The notes beneath the pieces were generated by a model. The model did not search any database and had not been told where the DNA came from. It was given only the letters and a program-made list of their open reading frames with translations. A stretch of 64,000 nucleotides of DNA from Casuarina equisetifolia (taxonomy: Eukaryota > Streptophyta > Magnoliopsida > Fagales > Casuarinaceae): positions 27,431,884 through 27,495,883 of the forward strand of contig CM052356.1 of the NCBI GenBank assembly GCA_028551475.1. Direction: 5' to 3'. Positions 50,662 through 59,857 of this stretch are shown here, piece after piece. Both the position numbers and the translations under genes were made by a program. Numbering within the stretch: position 1 is the stretch's first letter; the number at the start of each line of letters is the position of its first letter.

Positions 50662-53600
50662 CTAAATGATTCGTCGGCGTATCTTCTCACGAATGAAATG
50701 ACAATCCACATCTATATGTTTGGTGCGCTGGTGCACCATGGGATTAGCAGCAAGTTCCATGGCAGCTTTATTGTCACAAAATAAAGTCACTGGTCGAGGA
50801 ATGGTGATCCCCATATCCTCAAGGAGTCCTAGTAACCACAATATCTCACATGATGTAACTGCCATGGCTCGATATTCAGCCTCTGTGGAGGATCTAGAAA
50901 CTACTCCTTGCTTCTTGCTTTTCCAAGAAATGAGAGCATCACCGATCATAATGCAAAAACCTGTCAGAGACTTTCGTCCTACCTTACACGTGGCATAGTC
51001 GGAGTCACAGTAGGCTCGCATATGATAACCACCTGAGGAAGGGATAAGTAATCCGGTACCTGGACAACTCTTCAGATATTTCACTAGTCGGATGGCAGCT
51101 TCCCAATGAGATTTCTTGGGCTTGTGCATAAACTGAGCTAGATTATGAACTGTGTAGGAGATATCTGGTCGTGTAACAGTGAGATAGTTCAATTTTCCTA
51201 TAAGCTGCTGATACTTAAGGGGATCCAGTAGAAGTGGATCATCGTCTCTTGGGACACGGGCTCCTTGATCATGCTTAGCTGTTGTTAAGGATAAATTTGT
51301 ATCCATAGGGTTGTCCACTGGTTTGGCTCCCCCAAGCCCAAGCTCATCTATCAACTCGAGAATGTATTTTCTCTAGCTCAAATGGAGGCCTTTCTCATCT
51401 CTCAGGACCTCAACCCCAAGAAAATACTTGAGATCTCCCAAGTCCTTGATGTGGAAGGAGGAATGTAGATAGGCCTTTAATTCCTTGATGCTGTCAATGT
51501 CGCTGCCAGTATGAGGATATCATCAACATAAATCATAAGGAGAGTACTGAGAGTACCTCGCTTCTTAACGAAGAGAGAAGTGTCGTGCATGGAGTCATGA
51601 TATCCAGTTGCTAGTAAGGCCGCAGTGAATTTGTCATACCATTGCCGAGTAGCTTGCTTCAGTCCATAAATAGATCTCTTGAGCTTGTAAACATATCCAC
51701 TATGCTTATGGGGATTGCCCGGAGGAGGGCGCATGTAAACCTCCTCATGCAGATCGCCTTGCAGAAAGGCATTACTAACGTCCATCTGGTAAATGTCCCA
51801 ATGATTCTGGGCCGCTAGTGAAAGTGCACAGCGGACTGTGATATGCTTCACAACAGGGGCAAAAATGTCATGATAATCAACTCCTGCCTTTTGGCTGAAA
51901 CCTTTAGCCACAAGACAGGCTTTGTATCTCTCAACTGTCCCATCAGCATTGTACTTAATTTTGTAGACCCATTTACATCCAATGGCCTTTCTCCCAGGTG
52001 GAAGAGTCATAATATCCCAAGTATTATTTCCTCCAATGCCTTGATCTCTTTATCCATGGCATCTTGCCATTTAGGATCGCGAACTGCCTCATGGTGATAG
52101 GTTGGTTCAATTGCGGTGGAGGTGGAGGCAATAAAGGCTTGAGTGGGAGATGGGAGGTGATGATATGAAATGAAAGCTGAAATTGGGTATTTAGATGATG
52201 TGCTTTCAAGAGCATTAATGGTGGGACATATGTAGTCATTGGACCAAAGTGGGGGCCGAGAGACTCTAGTGGAGCGCCTCGTGATGATGGGGGCTGGAGG
52301 CTCTTGTGGAGCTAATGGTTGAGAAGACTCTGGTTCGTCTTCATCCGAAAAGAAGTCATAGGGCTCAGCTGAAGGTGGAGGAGAAATGGGTATCCGATCT
52401 GTGTGGGGTACTGAAGGTGGCTCAGATGGAGCGGAAGCGTGCTCACCTGCTGTTGGGGATGAGGTAGAGCATTCGCCAATGGGCGCTGATGGTGGATGTA
52501 TCTCTGGAACCTCCGCAATGTGATCTGTCAAAGGAGGAGGTAGTGTGGACTGCGATCCATGGTTGGATCGAGAAAATGGGAATGTGTCCTCATGGAATTT
52601 GACATCCCTACTAACAAAGAAATGGTGTGTTTCAGGGTTGTAAAGTCGATAGCCCTTCTGGCTAGATGCATATCCCATAAGTATGCAAAGTGTTGCTCGT
52701 GGAGCAAATTTGTCTCTGGGACCAACTGTGGTGGCGTAGCAGAGACATCCAAAAACCCTAAGGTGAGAAATTTTTGGAGTTTTTCCAAAAAGTTTCTCAT
52801 ATGGAGTGACCCCATCTAAGACCGATGATGGCATTCTATTGATGAGGTATGTGGTTGTGAGAATGCATTCCCCCAAAATTTGATGGGGAGATGGCTCTGG
52901 AATTTTAGCGCTCGTGCAACATCTAAGATGTGACGATGTTTGCGCTCTACAACACCATTCTGCTGAGGGGTGTGTACACATGAGCTTTCATGTGTGATAC
53001 CCCTGGATGAAAAAAGTTGTTTGGTGTTGTGATTGAAAAAATCAAGAGCATTGTCAGTACGAATCCTTTTGACGTTCGTGTCAAATTGATTCTGGACAAG
53101 GTTTAGAAATTCTTCTATTTTGTAAAAGGTTTCATCCTTGGCTTTCATGAGAAACGTCCATGTTCCTCGAGAAAAGTCATCCACGATGGTGAGAAAATAT
53201 CGTGATCCGTCATGATTGGGAGTTCGGTATGGCCCCTAAACATCAATGTGGATCAAGTCAAAAAAACGTTGTGCGGTATGGTCACGCGTCGGAAAGAGGT
53301 TGCGAGTTTGTTTCGCAAGGGGGCAAATGTCGCAACATTCATCAAGAGAGGAATTTTGAAAAGGAAGTTCTTTGATAAATTTAAATTTTGCATTGGACAT
53401 GTGGCCAAAGCGACAATGCCATAGTTTGAAATTAAAAGCAGTACAAGAGTTCACAAAAGGTGGATGTGAAATTACAGACATGGCTGGGGCTTTTCTGGTG
53501 GGTATTGCAACAAAGAAGTAAAGCCCATTTCTCATCCTACCTAGTCCTTTGACATCAATCGTCGAAATGTCCTGAAATACACAGAATTCAGTGTAGAGGA

Positions 53601-53990
53601 TAATTCGGCAGTTGTTATCAAGGCAAAATTTGGAAATAGATATTAAATTGAACTGAAAATCAGGGGAATATAAAACTGTGTTCAATTTAAGATGTCTGGA
53701 TATGTGAGTGTTGCCAGTATGAGTAACCAATGCACTATCACCATTAGAGAATTTAACTTTCCTAGATTTGGATGCACATGGAACAATAGATTCTAAGCAG
53801 TTTAAATCAACAGTAATATGATCACTCGCACCGGAATCAATAATCCAAACACGATTTAGGGAAGTAGAAGTACCTTCAGCCAAATATGCATGGCTAGCTT
53901 GGGAGTCATCTTTGACAAATTTCATGAATCGCTGAAAATCAGTCTTAATGATGAAGACCTGATCTGAATCATCAGTTACTAAATTAGCCT
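50662..53990 (-). pseudogene. Copia pol of the young element, several frame breaks
   Basis: In order on the minus strand: an intact protease site WIIDSGASDHIT (near 53810-53850), GAG-pre-integrase with LWHCRFGH and CDIC, integrase core (52816-53184 with [20 protein letters not shown]), integrase tail, reverse transcriptase (51477-52010, KAIGCKWVYKIKYN and IYVDDILI), and RNase H (50662-51354, YCDSDYATCKVGRKS and SSTEAEYRAMA). Stops replace single residues at about 53235 (TAG) and 51374 (TAG). One-base losses shift the frame at about 52870-52874 (a C run on the plus strand), 52026-52029 (a T run) and 51509-51512. All domains are otherwise well preserved, as expected for a recent copy. Confidence 0.93.
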
Positions 53991-55011
53991 TAGCCTCCTC
54001 CTTGTAGTGCTTGTGCCCAGGAGGAAATCCATTCAGTTTGTAACATTCCTTGCGCTCCTGCCCATAATTCTTGCAATATTCACATTGGGGACCAATGAGG
54101 CAGTAGCAATTTTCCCGAGTGTGGTTTTTTCGTCCACAAATTGGGCATTTTTCAGCTGCCCTAAACGACATGTCATTTCCCTTAAACGACCTGTCGTTTT
54201 CAGAATTCCTAAACGACCTGTCATTTTCAGAGTGCCTAAACGACCTGTCGTTCTGCGCAGCTTTAAGCGAGAATGACGCGTCGTGCTCAGTCAGCGCTGA
54301 CTGTGCATAAGTCGGCCCGTTAGGTCATCCCGCCGTAATAGGTCCTGCACGGGGGGCTGTGTTTGTTAAGTCGGGCGAGGACTTCGCCGCAACAAAACTA
54401 AAATCAGTCGTCGTCTTCCCCGCCTCCGTCCGACGATACTCCGCCTTGGTCAGCATAGAATAGGCCTTCAGAACGTCGGGGCCCGGCTGCATCATGAAAA
54501 TCTGGTCTCGGATGGTCGAATAGGCCGAATCAATCCCATGCATGAACTGGTAAAATTTTAGGGTTTCTTGATGGCGAACCCACGGCGGATATACGAGCAT
54601 CTCCGGCGACTCGAGCTCCATCAGTGACTCATACTCCTCCCAGAGCTCACGGAGATGGCCGAAGAAGACCGAAATTGAGTTACCCCCTTGCCGTATGTGC
54701 CAAAGTCGGGTAATCAGGTCGTAAATTCAGCTCTGATCGACTTGATTGTATCGAGCTCGGAGTTCTTCCCACAGTTTTACGGCGGAGCGAGTGAAGATTA
54801 GCCCGCCGTGAAGTTCTTCGGAGATAGAGTTCAGGATCCAGCCCCGGCAGACCTGGTTGCATCGCTCCCAGAACGGTAGGAGGGGGGACCCGTCTTCTGG
54901 TTTCGGGTAAGAGCCGTCAACGAACACCAATTTGTTCTTAATGGAGAGGGAAATCACCATGGTTTCGTACCAGACGACGTAATTTGAACTTCCGACCAGT
55001 TTTACGGTCAC
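53991..55011 (-). pseudogene. Copia gag of the young element, two in-frame stops
   Basis: The gag begins near 55011 with VKLVGSSNYVVWYETMV, typical of the plant copia gag domain. It is interrupted by TGA at 54727-54729 and again at 54325-54327; both look like CGA to TGA changes. The rest stays in one frame. After a tandem-repeat linker (see 54162-54262) comes an intact CCHC zinc knuckle CPICGRKNHTRENC, then a second knuckle-like CEYCKNYGQERKEC in which Gln replaces the His. Confidence 0.9.
54162..54262 (-). repeat. In-frame tandem repeats with inverted-repeat core in gag
   Basis: Four copies of TAAACGAC(C/A)TGTC(G/A)TT start at 54162, 54183, 54210 and 54237 (spacing 21, 27 and 27 bp, all multiples of three). 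Two copies contain AAACGAC-CT-GTCGTT, which can fold on itself. On the coding strand each encodes N-D-(R/M)-S-F-(R/K), mostly followed by a Ser-Glu linker, just before the zinc knuckle. A fifth degenerate copy may follow at about 54262-54290. Confidence 0.9.
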
Positions 55012-55263
55012 AAGAGTGAGAGAGTTGGTGTCTCCGGTGGGGAGATAGAGCGGGTCAGTGAAATCGGGTTCAACCCGTGTCTGACGTTCTGGTTCTGCTT
55101 GATTCCGGCGCGGCGGAGTGAGATCGCGCAGCGAAGTTTAGTCGTCTAGAGGTGGCTCGATGTGAGGAGCATTTCGCCTATTGTAGCTCCGATGTGGCGG
55201 AACGTACCGTGGGACGCTGCTGGATGGGCTGCCGGTGCGGACGGAGCGGTCCTCGGCCATCGG

Positions 55264-55450
55264 TTAGGGCACGAAGCAAAAACAAGGTCGTATTGTTCTA
55301 GCTCGTTTAGGGCACAGAATGATGCGACGTCGTTTGTGGCTGTGATGAAGCAGCAGGAGTATGAACGACGTCGTAGTGCCCAAGTTAGGGCAAAAGGTTG
55401 GACGACGTTGTTTCGTCTTACGAACGTGGTTGTATGAATAAACGACGTCG
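55264..55450. repeat. Degenerate repeats with ACGACGTCGT palindromes in the leader
   Basis: TTAGGGCA recurs at 55264, 55307 and 55385. The palindrome ACGACGTCGT or a one-base variant recurs at about 55324, 55365, 55401 and 55441. The block lies in the untranslated leader between the primer-binding site and gag of the young copia element. Confidence 0.75.
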
Positions 55451-55683
55451 TAAAGATGGATGAGTCAGAGCCGGCGCAGAGTGGTTCTGCGTGTGCCGGA
55501 GAAGGTAAAAGTTTCAACGGAGTACGGTTCTGTGGCCGAAAATGGTGAGATAAAAACACAAAAAAGGCTAAAAATGGAGGATTTTTGAGGTGCGGAAGCG
55601 TGTTTGGGTATGGATCGGAAAACCAACAGGTATGGAGTGCGATTTTTTGTTTGAGAGAAAAAAAACACAGCTTCTTAAAACCT

Positions 55684-55697
55684 GGGCGCGGATACCA
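55684..55697 (-). other. Primer-binding site of the young copia element
   Basis: The minus strand reads TGGTATCCGCGCCC immediately inside the 5' LTR. The first seven bases match the complement of initiator tRNA-Met; the rest deviates, so another tRNA cannot be excluded. Confidence 0.8.
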
Positions 55698-56040
55698 TGT
55701 CAAAATGAGAGACTAAACACGAGATTGGGTGAATCTTGTTGATTGTATTAACAAGCAAACCGAAATACATGATGTCCGGGAGAAATTGATCCCGTAAAAA
55801 ATGTTACAAAAGAAAGCTATCTACTTGATTAAATAGAGTTCTCAAAGATCAGATTCAAAATTCAAATGGTGGTCACTGTCACGCGTGTTCTCTCTGCTCT
55901 GCAACTTTGTGTCCAGTCTAGGGTTGTAGAGGGAGCTGCGAAGCACGCCTCTGAATGTAGGGGAAGCTTGTGCAGCACGTCTCTGACCCCATTGTCGGGG
56001 GTGGTGACCTGGCTGATGATGTGGAGCTCATATTTGTACA
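55698..56040 (-). repeat. 5' LTR of the young copia element
   Basis: This 343-bp LTR reads TGTACA to TTGACA on the minus strand and is followed on the right by the CCAAG target duplication. Confidence 0.96.
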
Positions 56041-56300
56041 CCAAGTTTAAGAATTCATTCCATGCCCAAGAGCAATTGTTTAATGCAAATCCTAAAGGTT
56101 TTTTTTTCTTTCCCTAATTTGATTAAATAGATATGCCAAATATGTTTGAGCATAATTATCAAGTTTCACATTCCAAAATACTCTGTTTTAGATTCATTTT
56201 CTATTTAAGAAGGTAAAAATGAAACAATTTAGAGATTTATTTAAGGAAAAGAGTGTCTCAACTTCTCTACTTAGGTGATACTCTACTCATGCACCTAATT

Positions 56301-56323
56301 CACACACACACACACACACACAC
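56301..56323. repeat. (CA)n microsatellite
   Basis: About eleven CA units in a row. Confidence 0.95.
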
Positions 56324-56398
56324 GAATATCAAATTTCAAATCTTGAAATTAGAGTCTTTGTTAACTCACCACTAAACTAATTAACTAAGTAACAAAAA

Positions 56399-56418
56399 TA
56401 TATATATATATATATATA
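56399..56418. repeat. (TA)n microsatellite
   Basis: Ten TA units in a row. Confidence 0.95.
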
Positions 56419-56828
56419 CTTGTAATGTTTATAAACAAAATACCACCTATCTATTAGAGGTCTTCATTTTCACTTATACTGTCTTTCCACATAAAATTAC
56501 TGATACATATCTCTTACTAGATGCATCAAAAAATTATAAAGAAAAAAATCAATTATCCAATTAAATAGTCAGACTTGCCCATATAAGATATACCTTCGAT
56601 TTCTATTTTTCTAAGAAAATAAAATTAAAAATGCTTTTCCAAAACCTTTTCTCTGAACGAGCGTGAAGGCTGGGGATTCCTTATTCATCCCTAACCTTCG
56701 TCTATTGTGCCGCTCCAAACGAGTGCGTCTCGCTCCACCACTCGCCCGCGCTGACACCGGAACAGAAAATGAGAGAAGGAGTCAGTCCCGCACCCAAATC
56801 TTGGAGTGCTCAACTCCCATAGATTCTC

Positions 56829-56846
56829 CACGTGTTCCCTTGCATG
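56829..56846 (+). promoter_or_regulatory. G-box/ABRE and RY seed motifs upstream of oleosin
   Basis: CACGTG (56829-56834) and TGCATG (56841-56846, the RY motif CATGCA read on the other strand) lie seven bases apart, about 120-135 bp before the ATG. In seed-storage and oleosin promoters these are bound by ABI5-type bZIP and ABI3/FUS3-type B3 factors. The motifs are seen; their use here is inferred. Confidence 0.6.
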
Positions 56847-56964
56847 TCTTCCGAATCTGATCACTTCACCCCAGCTGGCAATCATCTCCTCCCGTTCTTT
56901 AACACATCTCTCACGCACACTCTCTCTCCGTTACCAATTGATTGAGCTCAACCTCTCACCCACC

Positions 56965-57444
56965 ATGGCCGACCGCCACCCTAGCTCTGCCCAAACCCAG
57001 AGAGCCCCAAGAGACTCTTCCACTTTCCTTCGTAAAATCCAAGACCATGCCCCAAACTCCAGCCAGCTAGTCGGCTTCTTGACTCTCCTCATCTCCGGCT
57101 CCGTCTTGCTTCTCCTCACCGGCCTCACTGTTACAGCCACTGTCCTCGGCCTCATTGTGTTCACCCCGCTGATACTTATCTCCAGCCCCATATGGCTTCC
57201 CGTCGGCACCTTCCTCTTTATATGCACCGCTGCGTTCTTGTCCCTGTGTGGGTTCGGCGTGGCTGTCGTGGCCACCTTGTCCTGGGTCTACCGCTATTTT
57301 CGTGGGATGAATCCTCCCGGTTCGGACCGCTTCGACTACGCAAGGAGCCGGATTTACGACACGGCGAACCATGTCAAGGACTACGCTAGCCAGTACGGTG
57401 GGTACTTGAACCGGAAGGTCAAGGCTGCGGCTCCCGGTGCCTGA
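56965..57444 (+). CDS. Oleosin (oil-body structural protein)
   Basis: This intronless frame of 159 residues starts at the ATG in CACCATGGCC, a good plant start context. The N-terminal 45 residues are polar, followed by the long hydrophobic hairpin (about residues 46-115). The diagnostic proline knot P-x5-SP-x3-P is intact in [12 protein letters not shown]. The C-terminal amphipathic part ([24 protein letters not shown]...) coats the droplet surface. Oleosins stabilise seed or pollen oil bodies by inserting the hairpin into the triacylglycerol core. The size fits a low-molecular-weight (L-type) or universal oleosin. Seed-type promoter motifs upstream suggest expression in maturing seeds. Confidence 0.97.
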   Translation: MADRHPSSAQTQRAPRDSSTFLRKIQDHAPNSSQLVGFLTLLISGSVLLLLTGLTVTATVLGLIVFTPLILISSPIWLPVGTFLFICTAAFLSLCGFGVAVVATLSWVYRYFRGMNPPGSDRFDYARSRIYDTANHVKDYASQYGGYLNRKVKAAAPGA

Positions 57445-59275
57445 GATTTGAGAGTGTTACTGTTTGATGAACCGGGGTGTTCCATCTTTTTCATGTCTGG
57501 TGTTTTCTTTTTCCCTTCGTGTCTTTCTGAAACTTTCGAGAAAGTATAGAAGCTGGATTTGTTTTTACTTTTGCCATCTGCTTCTTTGACTATAAGATCA
57601 AGATCAAGTTCGGTTGTATGCATTGCTGTTTCACTTTCAGTCATCTTTATCAGTAATGGGGTTGATGTTGTTAGGACCTACGAATTGATTACTATTTGCA
57701 AACCGAGTCCCAAGGTTCTATAATTGAGAATGGCTTGAGATCCAAGACATTCAATAACACCTAAACAAATATAAAGAATATCTGTCCAAGCATGGACGGA
57801 AGGAGGCCCTGCGCTGGGCAGGGGAAAATCTGATTGCCTTGGGATGGGTTTTGGTTTTTGGGTAGAGAAGAGGGTTTGGGTTTCTGAAAGGATAGGCAAA
57901 TGGGTTGGGCTGTTGAATAAGGATTCAGAGATCGGACCCCCCATCGGCAACTCTCTGAATCTAGAAGCTGTGCAATTGAACAAAGAAAACTGGAATTGAA
58001 AAATGCTTGGAGTCTCTTGAGTCCATTCAACAGATGATATACCGTCAATTTTTCATTTTGTTGATGGGTCTTTTTCTTCTTAAAACCCCGACCAAAAGTG
58101 TGCAGCTCACGAGTTTGACTGCAGAAGTTCGACTCAACCAACCTCGTAATTTGTTCTTTCCTGGCCTTATTGTCATGGATAGACTGGTCTATGTATAGAA
58201 ATCAAACAATATGCATTCTTTGCCATAAAAGCGAGTCGGCAGGTTCCTCTGGAGCAGAGTTGTTCAAAAGCCCCGAAGCTTACTCTAAAGTTGACTGGGA
58301 CGATGACTTTTGTTCATGGGGAGAACTTTCTTCTACGTGGTAAATTCAATGTCGTCCATCCTCCAATGTTGACGCGGAATCAGTCAAAGCATCAACTTTT
58401 GGGAAAATATTGTTTACGTGCAGCTTCGGGAAAAGATTAGTTTTGTATAATTTAAGGGTAAACCGCCAATTTCTCGCCCTAAGAATAATGACATTTTCCA
58501 TGACGTTTCCCAAGCCTATTCTGACCTTTTCTCACTTCTTCAATTGTCAAAATATGCACGGAGAATTCACATTTTGTAGCCTCTCCCTTATTTGTCCGTA
58601 CTTGAAAAAGATGCAAATTCATCTTCAAACTGCAGGAACCCAAGGAAGCAAAGGTACAAAGCAGCTTCTTGGACACTTGGACAAGCTTCTGGGTATGGCT
58701 GTTGTCAGACATGACATCAACATCCTGCGACGACGACTACTGTTTTTGGAAGACATGAACCTCAACGACAGGTTTATTCTTTGGAGACATCGGCTTTCAA
58801 GGGATTCTCTAATAAAGCCATGGGAAGTATCTCCGAAAGTTGCACCTTTTCAATAGTGGGTTGCGTTGTGAGCATCTGGATAGCATGAAAGCTAAGCACC
58901 CAATCTTGTCGAGAAAACAGGAATAACAATTATCATGGGAAGAGCACCGGTAATCTCTTGGATTAATATATTTATGCGAATTTGAGAAGGGAACACAGAG
59001 ACTAACCACGCAACCATAATTGAACGTTAAATCAAATTTTGAAAACACTACCATTGAACTCTGCCAAGTGTACACGCTATTAGTGCAGTTACTATCTATT
59101 AATCAAAATCCAAACGGGACGAGCGAGTTCCGGTGGTCTCTCGATCATACGATTCATTGACCACTAAGATCACGACACGACAGGTTTGAACCGTAGAAAA
59201 ACACGTAATTTGAGACCCTGACAAGTAGCGACCGCCGACTTCTCCATGACTTCTGGTGGGTGGCCGGTGGGCTAA
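57445..59275. other. Intergenic, unexplained open frames, no supported gene
   Basis: The first 200 bp are the oleosin 3' UTR. Frames at 57678-58141 (minus) and 58410-58856 (plus, 148 codons) have no recognisable domain. At 58480-58790 both strands stay open for long stretches, so this could be a decayed gene. The part before 59275 is the 3' side of the next gene. Confidence 0.35.
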
Positions 59276-59752
59276 TCACAGGTCTGATTTCCCGGCTCTG
59301 GTGAGATACCCCGGCAGAGGACTTGCACGGGGGGACCTTAGTGGCACCTCGTTCATCTGCTTCCCGTTACTGTCGTAATAAATTACGCCGGAGAAATCCA
59401 GCGGTTCACACTTGTCCCCCATCAAGATAGATCTTTGCCAGACGCCACCGTCCCCCCAGTCCTCCGGCTCGGGTCCACTGTCGTCGCTGCCTTCCCCGTC
59501 GACCTTTTTCCGGTGTGCAAATTTGATCGCCTTGTTGCTTATGGTCGTCAGAAGCTGCTTAGGCCGGGTGACTAAGGGCGACGCCTTAGGGTCGAGAATT
59601 TTTTGGCTCGATATCTTGGGCTTCAGCTTGCGTGAGAGTCGACCGGTCTTCTTGGCACATAAAGCCATGAAAGCCGACATGGAGATGAACAAGTTAGCTG
59701 TCGCCGTCTTCGAGGAGTCGGCGAGGTGTTGTGCCTTTTCGAGGAGAACCAT
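59276..59752 (-). CDS. Conserved small plant protein of unknown function
   Basis: A single-exon frame of 158 residues. The N-terminus MVLLEKAQHLADSSKTATANLF is followed by a mildly hydrophobic stretch and a basic middle (GRLSRKLKPKISSQK). An acidic linker leads to the conserved-looking GGVWQRSILMGDKCEPLDFSGVIYYDSNGKQ, and the end is a proline/serine segment SPRASPLPGYL. I recognise the WQ-x-ILMG-x-KC-x-PL-x-F-x-GVIYYD pattern as one found in uncharacterised plant proteins; no enzyme motif is present. The first ATG of the frame is used. A TATA box lies about 100 bp upstream. No function is claimed. Confidence 0.85.
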   Translation of the reverse strand: MVLLEKAQHLADSSKTATANLFISMSAFMALCAKKTGRLSRKLKPKISSQKILDPKASPLVTRPKQLLTTISNKAIKFAHRKKVDGEGSDDSGPEPEDWGDGGVWQRSILMGDKCEPLDFSGVIYYDSNGKQMNEVPLRSPRASPLPGYLTRAGKSDL

Positions 59753-59847
59753 GATGTTGGCCTGCGTTTGTGTCGGAGAAAATCAGCCGGGAGGATGCGC
59801 CGTGACTGCAAAATTATAGCCTCTGTGGAGTAACTGGGAATGTGCAT

Positions 59848-59857
59848 ATATTTATAA
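59848..59857 (-). promoter_or_regulatory. TATA box of the small conserved gene
   Basis: The minus strand reads TTATAAATAT about 96-105 bp upstream of the ATG at 59752, a suitable distance for a short 5' UTR. Confidence 0.6.

Larger units (their letters stand above)
50172..56040 (-). mobile_element. Ty1/copia LTR retrotransposon, young but defective
   Basis: This 5869-bp element lies on the minus strand. LTRs are 50172-50531 (360 bp) and 55698-56040 (343 bp), both TG...CA, with target duplications CCAAG at 50167-50171 and 56041-56045. The LTRs differ by five substitutions in 343 aligned bases (1.5%) plus one 17-bp tandem duplication, so the insertion is recent; with a commonly used grass rate it would be roughly half a million years old (inference). 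Primer-binding site and polypurine tract directly abut the LTRs. The coding region has the copia order but is interrupted by at least four in-frame stops and three single-base frame breaks. Confidence 0.97.
56041..56964. other. Oleosin upstream region with microsatellites
   Basis: AT-rich sequence up to about 56640, with (CA)n at 56301-56323 and (TA)n at 56399-56418. The last 300 bp are GC-richer and hold the oleosin promoter and 5' UTR. The oleosin frame is open back to 56806, but the extra N-terminal residues do not look like oleosin. Confidence 0.6.

Noticed and set aside
56806-56964. N-terminal extension of oleosin from 56806
   Set aside because: The open frame runs through the promoter and 5' UTR; oleosins start with a short polar N-terminus like the one at 56965.
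57678-58141. Minus-strand frames of 101 and 126 codons
   Set aside because: They overlap each other in different frames and lack any domain.
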